DNA of 27,055 bases from the NCBI GenBank assembly GCA_036986155.1, contig BTRA01000030.1:1-27055 (forward strand). Reading direction: 5' to 3'. The stretch comes from JACZXQ01 sp036986155. GTDB taxonomy: Bacteria; Gemmatimonadota; Gemmatimonadetes; Longimicrobiales; Gaopeijiaceae. Below the pieces are notes generated by a model. That model worked only from the letters and a program-made list of their open reading frames with translations. It ran no database searches and was not told where the DNA came from. Positions 1 to 6,733 of this stretch are shown piece after piece. The translations under genes were made by a program, and so were the position numbers. Position 1 is the first letter of the stretch; every line of letters starts with the position of its first letter.

Positions 1-269
1 GGATGGTCGTTCATGGGTGCCTCTCCTACTCTTCGGGGGCTCCCGCACGGGCACTCCCAGGCCGGGAGTGACGCCGTACGGAAGCACGATAGTCAGAGTG
101 TGATCACCGGTCGAGGGTCCTGGTCGCCGAGCGGGTCATCAAGAACACACTTGCCTCGGTCCCGCGCGCACGCACATCTTGAGTTTTGTCACCCCTGGCA
201 ACTGCTCCAACTAGTGTGAGGACGACTTCCTTGTGGGACCACTACCCCCGAGAGCTGAGGTAACGAGCG
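1..269 (+). promoter_or_regulatory. Upstream region and leader of cold-shock gene csp1
   Basis: No gene is supported here. A perfect 7-bp hairpin (CACTCCC 52-58 / GGGAGTG 64-70, loop of 5) lies near the left edge; it has no U-tract and its role is unknown. The element TTTTGTCACCCCTGG at 184-198 closely matches the element upstream of csp2 (minus strand, around 4410-4424), and its first ten bases match the csp3 upstream region at 18612-18621 with one difference at the variable position. It lies 86 nt before the csp1 ATG, so a long 5' UTR or a promoter site is likely. The Shine-Dalgarno is weak (GAGG near 255-258). I could not assign confident -35 and -10 boxes. Confidence 0.4.
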
Positions 270-482
270 ATGCGTATCACCGGCACTGTGAAATGGTTTG
301 ACGAAAAGAAAGGCTTTGGGTTCCTTCAGAAGGATGACGGTAGTGGCGACTGCTTCGTCCACCACTCCGCCATTCGGGGAGATGGGTTCAAGACGCTGAC
401 CGAGGGAGAAAAGGTCGAGTTCGAGATCGTTGAAGGGCAGAAGGGCCCTGCCGCGAGCGACGTCACGCGAATAGAAGAGTAG
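270..482 (+). CDS. Cold-shock protein, CspA family (csp1)
   Basis: A 70-residue single cold-shock domain, the normal size for the family. These are cytoplasmic five-stranded OB-fold proteins that bind single-stranded RNA and DNA and act as RNA chaperones. The start GTVKWF at residues 5-10, an RNP1-type segment KGFGFL (14-19) and an RNP2-type segment FVHHSAI (29-35) are visible. It is the most divergent of the three paralogues in this window: DEKKG replaces the NDQKG of csp2 and csp3, and the C-terminus is acidic (IEE). It stands alone with its own terminator directly behind it, and its upstream region shares a motif with those of csp2 and csp3. Whether it is cold-induced cannot be read from the sequence. 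Confidence 0.95.
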   Translation: MRITGTVKWFDEKKGFGFLQKDDGSGDCFVHHSAIRGDGFKTLTEGEKVEFEIVEGQKGPAASDVTRIEE

Positions 483-489
483 CTTTTGG

Positions 490-514
490 GCGGTCCGCCC
501 GGACCGCTTCTTCT
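490..514 (+). terminator. Intrinsic terminator of csp1
   Basis: A perfect 7-bp stem GCGGTCC (490-496) / GGACCGC (501-507) with loop GCCC is followed by the pyrimidine tract TTCTTCT. It begins 8 bp after the csp1 stop codon. Confidence 0.75.
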
Positions 515-794
515 CCAGACCCCTTCCCGGCGCGCTGTGCCGTAGGCTGAGGATCTCCTGAGCCACGAGGCAGCAGCGCCGTTCCTCGTCTGCGTATTCC
601 ACCGCATGCCGCAAACGATCCCCAGCGTGTGCGGCACACGCCACTCGTGCTCCAGTTTCGGGGCGAGGCGCTGGAGATCCAGAAGCCCATCCGCCCGCAC
701 CCGCAAGGGCTCTTGTCCGTAGCACGTGGAAAGCTCCCGAGGTCAGCGCCGTATTGAAGCTTGGCAGGGGCCCCTACACGGAAGGGACATCTAC
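515..794. other. Intergenic stretch with no supported gene
   Basis: About 280 bases lie between the csp1 terminator and the next start. Open frames exist on the minus strand (326-706 and 189-725), but they overlap csp1 antisense, have no convincing ribosome site and show no family resemblance. GGAAGGG at 780-786 is the ribosome binding site of the gene starting at 795. Confidence 0.5.
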
Positions 795-1589
795 ATGGCC
801 ACCAGTTCGATCGGGCGGAACGCACGCCTTTCTCGATCATTCGCCTTGGCTGTGCTCGTGGCGCTGTATAGCTGCGGGTCGGGAACTACCGGACCGGGTG
901 GTGCCGTCCCGGGGATCACACCGCCCGCCCCAGACGATCTGGGAGTCCTCTTCATCGGGAATAGCCTCACGTACTGGAACGATATGCCTGGGTTACTCGA
1001 AGAACTCCTCGAGTCAGCCAACATCGGCCCAGTTCACATACAGTCGGTCGCCTTCTCGAACTTCGGCCTCCAGGATCATTGGGTCGAAGGCACGGCCAGG
1101 AGCGCTATCGCGCTAGGTGGATGGGACGTGGTAATCCTACAACAGGGTCCTTCCGCCACCGAAGGCCGACCGTCGCTTCTCGAGTACGCCCAACGGTTCG
1201 CCGGAGAGATCAGCGCGATCGGAGCCCGGCCGGCCCTGTACATGGTGTGGCCAGCTTCGACGAGGCCCTTCGACTTCGACGGTGTCTCGGATTCGTACAG
1301 TACTGCTGCCGGGCTGGTGGAGGGCCTGCTCTTTCCGGCTGGCGAGGCCTGGCGATCCGCGTGGGCTCGCGACCAGAACGCCCCACTTTATGGGCCCGAC
1401 GGCTTCCACCCGGCCCTTGCTGGGAGCTACCTCGCCGCCCTGGTGATGTACCAGCAGCTGGCCGACCGAGATCCTCGCGACGTGCCGCCCGCCCGCCTCG
1501 TGGCTGACGGCATCAACGCCTCATTGGCCGAGGTCCTCCTGGTCGCGGCGGCGGAGGCGAACGAGCTATTCCAGCGCCCCGCGCCGTGA
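795..1589 (+). CDS. SGNH/GDSL-type hydrolase, predicted lipoprotein
   Basis: A 264-residue protein. I chose the ATG at 795 over the GTG at 726 because GGAAGGG lies 8 bases before it and a lipoprotein signal peptide then begins at once: basic n-region, hydrophobic stretch, and a lipobox ending LYSC with Cys27 as the lipidation site. The SGNH fold is supported by block I GNS (residues 55-57, Ser57 as candidate nucleophile) and block V DGFH (Asp202, His205) near the C-terminus; the QQGPS segment near 116-120 is typical of one subgroup. Family members hydrolyse esters, often acetyl groups on sugars. The substrate is unknown. A processive glycosyltransferase follows on the same strand 171 bp later, so a polysaccharide-related role is possible but inferred. 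Confidence 0.85.
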   Translation: MATSSIGRNARLSRSFALAVLVALYSCGSGTTGPGGAVPGITPPAPDDLGVLFIGNSLTYWNDMPGLLEELLESANIGPVHIQSVAFSNFGLQDHWVEGTARSAIALGGWDVVILQQGPSATEGRPSLLEYAQRFAGEISAIGARPALYMVWPASTRPFDFDGVSDSYSTAAGLVEGLLFPAGEAWRSAWARDQNAPLYGPDGFHPALAGSYLAALVMYQQLADRDPRDVPPARLVADGINASLAEVLLVAAAEANELFQRPAP

Positions 1590-1710
1590 TCCTACTGGCA
1601 CGCGGCCACAACTAATGCCCATATCGAGCCTGTTTCCGGCTTCCGGCGTGGGCTATGTTAGTTGCCCGAAGCGCCGGCCTACCGCCCCCAGCCGGAAGCT
1701 CCGGACCTCG

Positions 1711-1730
1711 GGGCGCCCTACTGAGCGCCC
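1711..1730 (+). terminator. GC-rich hairpin between the SGNH and glycosyltransferase genes
   Basis: A perfect 6-bp stem GGGCGC (1711-1716) / GCGCCC (1725-1730) with an 8-base loop. It lacks a U-tract, so it may be a weak terminator or only a leader structure of the glycosyltransferase gene. Confidence 0.25.
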
Positions 1731-1760
1731 AATCCTACCTGAACCTTTTGCCCTCGAGTC

Positions 1761-3281
1761 ATGACCTGGCAGCAAGTTCTCTACGGAGTCTACATTTTCG
1801 GGCTCGTCCTCATCACGCTGTACTCACTGTTTCAGGCTCATCTGTTGATTCACTACTACCGATGGGTGCGAAAGCGTGATCGGCTGATCGCACCGCCATT
1901 CTCTGAGGGGGCTCCGGACCTACCGCACGTCACCGTTCAGATCGCGCTCTATAACGAGCGTATGGTCGCTGCGCAGATCATCGACGCAGTTGCCCGGTTC
2001 GAGTGGCCCCGGAATCGGTTCGAGATCCAGGTGCTGGACGACTCCACCGACGAGACGGTACGAATCGTTGGCGACAAGGTAGAGGAGTGGCGTGCCCAAG
2101 GGATCGACATCAAGGCCCTTCGCCGCCAGGAACGGACGGGGTTCAAGGCGGGCGCGCTCGCAGAGGGTACTAAGGCCGCGAAAGGCGACTACATCGCCGT
2201 TTTCGACGCCGACTTTCTGCCCAGCCCGGACTTCCTGCGACGAATGATGCCCTACTTCGACGATCCGAGCGTCGGGATCGTCCAGGGTCGTTGGGGTCAT
2301 CTGAATCTCCGCCACTCCTTCATCACACGAATGCAGGCGATTCTGCTGGACGGATTCTACCACGTGGAGCAGCCGGGCCGCGCGTTCGCTGACTACCTCA
2401 TTCGCTTCAACGGTTCGGGCGGGATCTTGAGAAAGGCCTGCATCGAAGACGCCGGCGGGTGGTCCGGGGACACCCTGGCTGAGGACCTCGACCTTTGCTA
2501 CCGAGCACAGCTCGGCGGCTGGAAGATCCACTACGCGCACGATGTGGTAGCCGAGGCAGAGTTGCCACGGTCCCTGGACGACTTCAAGGAGCAGCAGTTT
2601 CGGTGGACGAAGGGTAAGGCGCAGGTACTCCGGAAGCTGAACGCCCGCCTGTTTCACTCCCCTCTCCGGCCCACGGTGAAAGCACACGCATACGCGGATG
2701 TCTGCAACATATTCGTGTATCTGGCGGCGTTCATCTGCACCGTCCTCAGCGTTCCGTTGGCCTGGATCGTATATGGGACAGGGACCTTTCCGGACTACAT
2801 CATCGATACATCCTTCGGGCTCATCAGCCTGTTCATATGGATGCACTATGTGGTCGTGGTCCTCGGGTACCATATGGAGGGAAAGATCCGGAGAGCCTGG
2901 GCGTTCGCGTGGCTGTTTCCAGGCACGCTCATGACGCTGCTTGGGATCATGTTTTACCAGACGCTCGCCCTCGTTCAGGGATTCTTCGGCGGCTCGGGCG
3001 AGTTCTTGCGTACTCCCAAGCGGGGCTCGCAGGGGATGGCGTCCGGCTACCGGTCTTCACACCCGTTGGCCGTGACGGTGATCGAGGCGCTGCTCGCACT
3101 CTACTTTGGCGCCGCGCTCCGGATGGACTTCCAGATTGGCGCCATTGCCTTCGTCCCGTTGCACGTCGCGCTGGCATCAGGCTACGCGTTCGTGGCCGGC
3201 CACTCTCTGGTCGCCAGGGTTGGTGCGCGGGTGGGCGCGGGAAGAGCGGAAGAGGAACCAAGCCCGCTACAGGCTGCGTGA
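1761..3281 (+). CDS. Processive family-2 glycosyltransferase, membrane-bound, cellulose/mannan-synthase-like
   Basis: A 506-residue inner-membrane enzyme that adds sugars from nucleotide-sugar donors. One transmembrane segment (about residues 6-30) precedes a cytoplasmic GT-A domain with the full set of processive GT2 motifs: DD (93-94), DAD (149-151), the acceptor-site AED (240-242) and QQFRW (278-282, the QxxRW motif). Several further membrane helices follow (about 305-470). The stretch around FNGSGGILRKA and AGGWSGDTLAEDLDL resembles plant CslA-type mannan/glucomannan synthases and the bacterial proteins annotated as cellulose-synthase-like. No BcsB or PilZ partner is visible, so the polymer or glycolipid made is unknown. 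The ribosome site before the ATG is weak. Its 3' end overlaps that of the converging methyltransferase gene by 15 bp. Confidence 0.88.
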   Translation: MTWQQVLYGVYIFGLVLITLYSLFQAHLLIHYYRWVRKRDRLIAPPFSEGAPDLPHVTVQIALYNERMVAAQIIDAVARFEWPRNRFEIQVLDDSTDETVRIVGDKVEEWRAQGIDIKALRRQERTGFKAGALAEGTKAAKGDYIAVFDADFLPSPDFLRRMMPYFDDPSVGIVQGRWGHLNLRHSFITRMQAILLDGFYHVEQPGRAFADYLIRFNGSGGILRKACIEDAGGWSGDTLAEDLDLCYRAQLGGWKIHYAHDVVAEAELPRSLDDFKEQQFRWTKGKAQVLRKLNARLFHSPLRPTVKAHAYADVCNIFVYLAAFICTVLSVPLAWIVYGTGTFPDYIIDTSFGLISLFIWMHYVVVVLGYHMEGKIRRAWAFAWLFPGTLMTLLGIMFYQTLALVQGFFGGSGEFLRTPKRGSQGMASGYRSSHPLAVTVIEALLALYFGAALRMDFQIGAIAFVPLHVALASGYAFVAGHSLVARVGARVGAGRAEEEPSPLQAA

Positions 3282-3992
3282 AAGCTCCTGGAGGGACCGC
3301 CTGTCGGCGGTCACTACGGCCCACATACCATTTCGCCATACACAGTCGATGCCCGTGAAGCCCGTGGCTTCGAGAATCTCGAAATGAACCGCGAGAGGGA
3401 CGTAATGGTCGTGCGCGGCAGCGTGATCGAGCAGCCCTTGGATCTCTTCGTCGGTACAGTGGCCGGGCTCCCGGCAGTACTCCAACCAACGCTCCCAATT
3501 GCGATCCTGACTCGCCTGTGAATCGCCCGACATCTGGTCGGCGAATCGTAGCGCTCCCCCCGGTGACAAGGCCGCGTGTAGGTCGCTGAACAGTGGGCCT
3601 TTGTCCGTCACGTGGTGCAGGCTGATGCACGAAACGATGAGGTCGAACGCACCCGCCTCCAGGTCGAGGTCCTCGAAGCGAGAGATCACGAACGTCGCCC
3701 GGTCCACGACGTTCGGGTGAAGCTCAACGAGCCGATGGCGTGTGAGGTCGATCATTTCCGGAGACGCATCCACGACAGTTACGGCGCAGTCGGGCGCGTG
3801 CGCAGCGAGCGCGATGGTGAAGTTGCCGGTGCCACACCCGAGCTCCAGGGCCCTGCGGGGATTCTCCGGCAGATGGGCGGTGAGTTCGCGGATCATCTCG
3901 TCGTAGTTCGGCAGCGCCCGATGGATCAACGAGTCGTATTCATCTCCCATCGCGCCGAAGTACTCGGAAGCGGTACCAGGTTTGGAGCCCAT
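3267..3992 (-). CDS. Class I SAM-dependent methyltransferase
   Basis: A 241-residue soluble Rossmann-fold methyltransferase. Motif I is LELGCGTGN (residues 49-57) and the acidic residue at the end of strand 2 is Asp75 in VTVVDASPEM. The segment DLIVSCISLHHVTDKG is a typical motif IV region of the methyltransf_11/25 type. Nothing marks the substrate. The ATG at 3992 has only a poor ribosome site, and no other good in-frame start is visible nearby. The gene runs in the same direction as csp2, whose terminator (4020-4057) separates them, so it probably has its own promoter in the short gap, which I could not define. It converges on the glycosyltransferase gene. Confidence 0.85.
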   Translation of the reverse strand: MGSKPGTASEYFGAMGDEYDSLIHRALPNYDEMIRELTAHLPENPRRALELGCGTGNFTIALAAHAPDCAVTVVDASPEMIDLTRHRLVELHPNVVDRATFVISRFEDLDLEAGAFDLIVSCISLHHVTDKGPLFSDLHAALSPGGALRFADQMSGDSQASQDRNWERWLEYCREPGHCTDEEIQGLLDHAAAHDHYVPLAVHFEILEATGFTGIDCVWRNGMWAVVTADRRSLQELSRSL

Positions 3993-4019
3993 GGCATTTA
4001 ATTCTTACCTGACTCCTCA

Positions 4020-4057
4020 AAAAGCAAGAGGCCGCCCCGAGCGATCGGGGCGGCCTC
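4020..4057 (-). terminator. Intrinsic terminator of csp2
   Basis: A perfect 13-bp stem (4045-4057 with 4028-4040) with a 4-base loop, very GC-rich, is followed on the minus strand by a T-rich run (TTGCTTTTTG). It begins about 30 bp after the csp2 stop codon. Confidence 0.9.
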
Positions 4058-4089
4058 CAGATGGCCAGAAGGCCCTGTGTCGACAGGAG

Positions 4090-4302
4090 CTACTGGAGTC
4101 GCACGACGTTCTCCGCGGCTGGGCCCTTCGTGCCCTCGACCACCTCGAACTCGACCTGGTCACCCTCATTGAGGGTCTTGAATCCCTCAGCCTGGATGGC
4201 GGAGTGGTGGACAAAACAGTCCTTCCCACCGTCCCCCTCGGGCGTAATAAATCCGAATCCCTTTTGGTCGTTGAACCACTTCACCGTTCCCTTGGTACGC
4301 AT
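4090..4302 (-). CDS. Cold-shock protein, CspA family (csp2)
   Basis: A 70-residue single cold-shock domain that acts as a nucleic-acid chaperone. GTVKWF, RNP1-type KGFGFI and RNP2-type FVHHSAI are all present. Two ATG codons are adjacent (4305 and 4302). The one at 4302 is preferred because AAGGAG (4310-4315) then sits 7 bases away instead of 4, and because the protein then begins MRT like csp3. It is very similar to csp3 (NDQKGFGFITPE and AAENVV shared), so the two look like paralogues from duplication. The long leader holds a terminator-like hairpin, the shared TTTTGTTACC element and a helix that can pair with the Shine-Dalgarno; see the separate entries. Confidence 0.95.
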   Translation of the reverse strand: MRTKGTVKWFNDQKGFGFITPEGDGGKDCFVHHSAIQAEGFKTLNEGDQVEFEVVEGTKGPAAENVVRLQ

Positions 4303-4424
4303 CATCCTACTCCTTGGTGTTTGTCACGGTCGGAGTCCGGACGAACCGCACCTTCCGACGTGCTGACATGCGCGGTGACTCCCCCCGCGCAGGGCCCCCC
4401 GGTAGTCGACCAGGGGTAACAAAA
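4303..4424 (-). promoter_or_regulatory. csp2 leader: shared upstream element and SD-pairing helix
   Basis: Read on the minus strand, TTTTGTTACCCCTGG (4424 down to 4410) matches the csp1 element at 14 of 15 positions and lies 119-122 nt before the start. Closer in, ACTCC (4336-4332) can pair with GGAGT (4313-4309), which contains the GGAG of the Shine-Dalgarno; the loop is 18 bases. The block from ACTCCGAC to CAAGGAG resembles the csp3 leader, so it is probably conserved for function. Cold-shock mRNAs often have long structured 5' UTRs; that this one responds to temperature is inference. Confidence 0.45.
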
Positions 4425-4453
4425 AGAGGGAGACCTAGTGAGACAGGCCCCCC
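4421..4453 (-). terminator. Terminator-like hairpin upstream of csp2
   Basis: On the minus strand GGGGGGCCT (4453-4445) pairs with AGGTCTCCC (4436-4428), nine pairs including two G-U, around an 8-base loop, and TCTTTTTG follows. No minus-strand gene lies directly upstream for it to terminate, so it may be an attenuator in a longer csp2 leader or may block antisense transcription. Confidence 0.45.
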
Positions 4454-4713
4454 CGTAGCTTCCGTACTGTCGCCAAATCTTCTCTGTGTTAAGAACCTCT
4501 ACATATGGTCGCGGACTGGGTCCGTCGGGTCAAGTGTTTTTCGCCTGCTGGACGTGAGGCTAGAGCGTGTCCATCGTTTTCGCGGCGACCGAACGGGTGC
4601 CACGCGCCCTCGATGCCGGCCGACTCCCGCCGCCGTGTTGCGGGGGTGTGTCGCAAGCCACAACATGGATGCCGATCATTTGGTCCTGCCTCCAGGAAAT
4701 AGGAGTCGTCGCC
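4454..4713. other. Divergent intergenic region, csp2 to DUF1028 gene
   Basis: This must hold the promoters of csp2 (minus) and the DUF1028 gene (plus), but no clear -35/-10 pair stands out. An in-frame extension of the DUF1028 gene to 4567 is open but is rejected because the start at 4714 has a good ribosome site followed directly by a signal peptide. Confidence 0.4.
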
Positions 4714-5715
4714 ATGCGCTTTCCGATGCCCTGCATGCTGCTTGCCGCTCTGGTACCCATCGCGGTTTCGGGCCAACTCGTCACCCCGAAGCGTCCGGTG
4801 GCCACGTACTCGATCGTGGCGTTCGACCGCGAAACCGGAGAGTTGGGCGTCGCGGTACAATCGCACTGGTTCTCGGTTGGGGCGATCGTCCCCTGGGCCG
4901 AAGCCGGGGTTGGAGCGGTTGCGACGCAGTCATTCGTGGAGCCGACGTACGGCACACTCGGGTTGGATCTCATGCGCATGGGGCGCTCGGCGCCGGAGGC
5001 GCTTCGCGCGCTGGTGTCCACGGATGCGGACGAGGCCGTGCGGCAGGTCGCGATGGTCGACGCGCAGGGGAGGGTGGCCGCCCACACGGGCTCGCGGGCA
5101 ATCTTCGCGGCGGGCCACTATGTAGGCGACGGCTACTCCGTTCAGGCCAACCTGATGGAAAAGGAGACGGTCTGGGGAGCTATGGCCAGTGCCTATGAGT
5201 CTAGCACCGGTGACCTAGCCGAGAGACTGCTGGCTGCGCTCGAGGCGGCGCAGGATGAGGGGGGCGACCTCCGTGGCCGCCAGTCCGCGGCGATCGTAGT
5301 GGTGGCCCGAGAGAGCACCGGAAAGCCTTGGGTCGATCGCAGGTTCGATCTGCGAGTTGAGGATCACCCGGAGCCCGTAAGAGAACTCCGCCGCCTCGTC
5401 GTGCTGCAGCGGGCCTATCTGAAGCTGAACGAGGGTGACGAGTGGGTGACGAAGGGGGAGTTCGGGAGGGCGATGGAGGCCTATTCAGACGCCATGGACC
5501 TCGTGCCCGATCCGGCGACCAACGGTGAGGCGCCCTTTTGGGTCGGTGTGACGCTTGCAGCGGAGGGCGACCGGGAGGAGGCCCTGCCTTATCTGCGTAG
5601 GGCGTTCGCTCAGGATGAGAAATGGGCCGAGTTGATACTTAGGCTTCCGGCATCAGGGTTGCTTCCGTCGGAAGCACTCGCGGCCGAACTCGCGGCCCTG
5701 ATGCGACGAGAATGA
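4714..5715 (+). CDS. Secreted DUF1028 family protein (Ntn-hydrolase-like) with helical C-terminal region
   Basis: A 333-residue protein with AGGAG 8 bases before the ATG and a Sec signal peptide (residues 1-20, ending AVSG). The N-terminal half fits DUF1028, a family assigned to the Ntn-hydrolase-like fold. Its hallmarks are TYSIVAFDRETGELGVAVQS, VGAIVPWAEAGVGAVATQ and an S/T-x-YG-x-x-GL segment, covering about 30-235. Thr31 would be an N-terminal nucleophile only if processing occurred directly before it, which is speculative. The C-terminal third (about 240-333) is helical and TPR-like; other family members carry a putative peptidoglycan-binding domain there. No substrate is established for the family, and location in the periplasm or outside is inferred. 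The gene stands alone and converges on the mmuM-like gene with a 14-bp gap. Confidence 0.85.
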   Translation: MRFPMPCMLLAALVPIAVSGQLVTPKRPVATYSIVAFDRETGELGVAVQSHWFSVGAIVPWAEAGVGAVATQSFVEPTYGTLGLDLMRMGRSAPEALRALVSTDADEAVRQVAMVDAQGRVAAHTGSRAIFAAGHYVGDGYSVQANLMEKETVWGAMASAYESSTGDLAERLLAALEAAQDEGGDLRGRQSAAIVVVARESTGKPWVDRRFDLRVEDHPEPVRELRRLVVLQRAYLKLNEGDEWVTKGEFGRAMEAYSDAMDLVPDPATNGEAPFWVGVTLAAEGDREEALPYLRRAFAQDEKWAELILRLPASGLLPSEALAAELAALMRRE

Positions 5716-5729
5716 ACAGACGATAGGGA

Positions 5730-6689
5730 TCATCCCACCACTGTCCGCCGTATTCGGGAGATCGTCTCGGGGCTGACGCGGCAGCACCCGCCGATCCCGG
5801 CGACGCCTAGCCCTGCCCACTCTGCACCGACAACGCCCCAGTCGACCTCGGGTGGGGCGTCCCGCCACGCCTTGGCCTCGGCGCTGTAGCGTTCCCCGGA
5901 GTTGGGGTAGACGATCACCGGCTTGGTGGTGCCCTTTCGAAGCTCGTCGATCATCCGTCCGACTGCTGCGGGTGGCACGCAGTTTACCCCTACGGCAATC
6001 ACGCCCGGTTCCCCATCGCAGGCCCGCGCCACTTGGACGAGAGGACTGCCGTCGCTGATATGAGCTTCGTCCCGGCAGCTGAAGCTGAGCCAAGTCCACC
6101 GCCCGGGGGACTCGCCGATCAGGCGTAGCAGCACCGTTGCCTCGCGCCGTGACGGAATCGTCTCGCACGCGATTAGGTCGGCAGGTCCATCGGCCAAGAT
6201 GTGCCACCTTGAGCGATGGAACCGGTAGAGGGCGTCATCGTCGATGTCGTAGTCGCCCGTGTACTCCGATGCGTCCGAGAGGAAGGCACCGTACGGTCCG
6301 ATGCTGGCCGCTACGAGTGGGTGCAAGCGACCCTTCCTGTTCACGGGATCGCTCCAGAACTCGTCGCGGGCCTCCACCGCGAGCTGCACGGCAAACTGCA
6401 TCAGGTCGATGGCCGTTTTCTCGCTCAGGCCATGCCTCCTGAAGCCGGGGAGCGTCGCCTGATAGGTGATGGTTGAAATGCAGTCGGCCCCGGCCTCCAG
6501 GAAGTCCATGTGCACCTGGCGCACCGCCTCAGGCGCATCGAGGAGCACCTTGGCCGACCAGAGGTCGTCGTGCAAGTCGTGGCCGCGCGCCTCCAGCTCG
6601 GTGGCGAGACCGCCGTCCAGCATCATCATTCCCTGCCGCTCCACGAAAGGAGCGAGCGGGTTGCCTGATCGGACGGAGGCCTTCTTCAT
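5730..6689 (-). CDS. mmuM: Homocysteine S-methyltransferase (MmuM type)
   Basis: A 319-residue cytosolic barrel enzyme that transfers a methyl group to homocysteine, making methionine; the family's usual donors are S-methylmethionine or S-adenosylmethionine. The N-terminal MLDGGLATEL (23-32) is typical, and the zinc ligands are visible as Cys237 in GVNC and Cys302-Cys303 in GGCC. Length matches the family. It is the last gene of a three-gene minus-strand series, 44 bp behind the large membrane protein with a SAM-type domain, so the two may be co-transcribed and linked through SAM and homocysteine metabolism (inference). The ribosome site before the ATG is weak. The donor cannot be told from sequence. 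Confidence 0.88.
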   Translation of the reverse strand: MKKASVRSGNPLAPFVERQGMMMLDGGLATELEARGHDLHDDLWSAKVLLDAPEAVRQVHMDFLEAGADCISTITYQATLPGFRRHGLSEKTAIDLMQFAVQLAVEARDEFWSDPVNRKGRLHPLVAASIGPYGAFLSDASEYTGDYDIDDDALYRFHRSRWHILADGPADLIACETIPSRREATVLLRLIGESPGRWTWLSFSCRDEAHISDGSPLVQVARACDGEPGVIAVGVNCVPPAAVGRMIDELRKGTTKPVIVYPNSGERYSAEAKAWRDAPPEVDWGVVGAEWAGLGVAGIGGCCRVSPETISRIRRTVVG

Positions 6690-6733
6690 CCCGGGTCTAC
6701 AGCGTTAGGACTCGCCATACCCGACACCTCACG

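Noticed and set aside
326..725. Minus-strand frames downstream of and across csp1
   Set aside because: No ribosome site or family match, and they cover the csp1 gene and terminator antisense.
1920..2873. Minus-strand 317-residue frame
   Set aside because: Antisense to the catalytic domain of the glycosyltransferase; no start signal or motif.
4314..5198. Plus-strand 294-residue frame overlapping the DUF1028 gene
   Set aside because: Arg/Gly-rich translation without family features; it is a shadow of the DUF1028 gene, which has a ribosome site and signal peptide.
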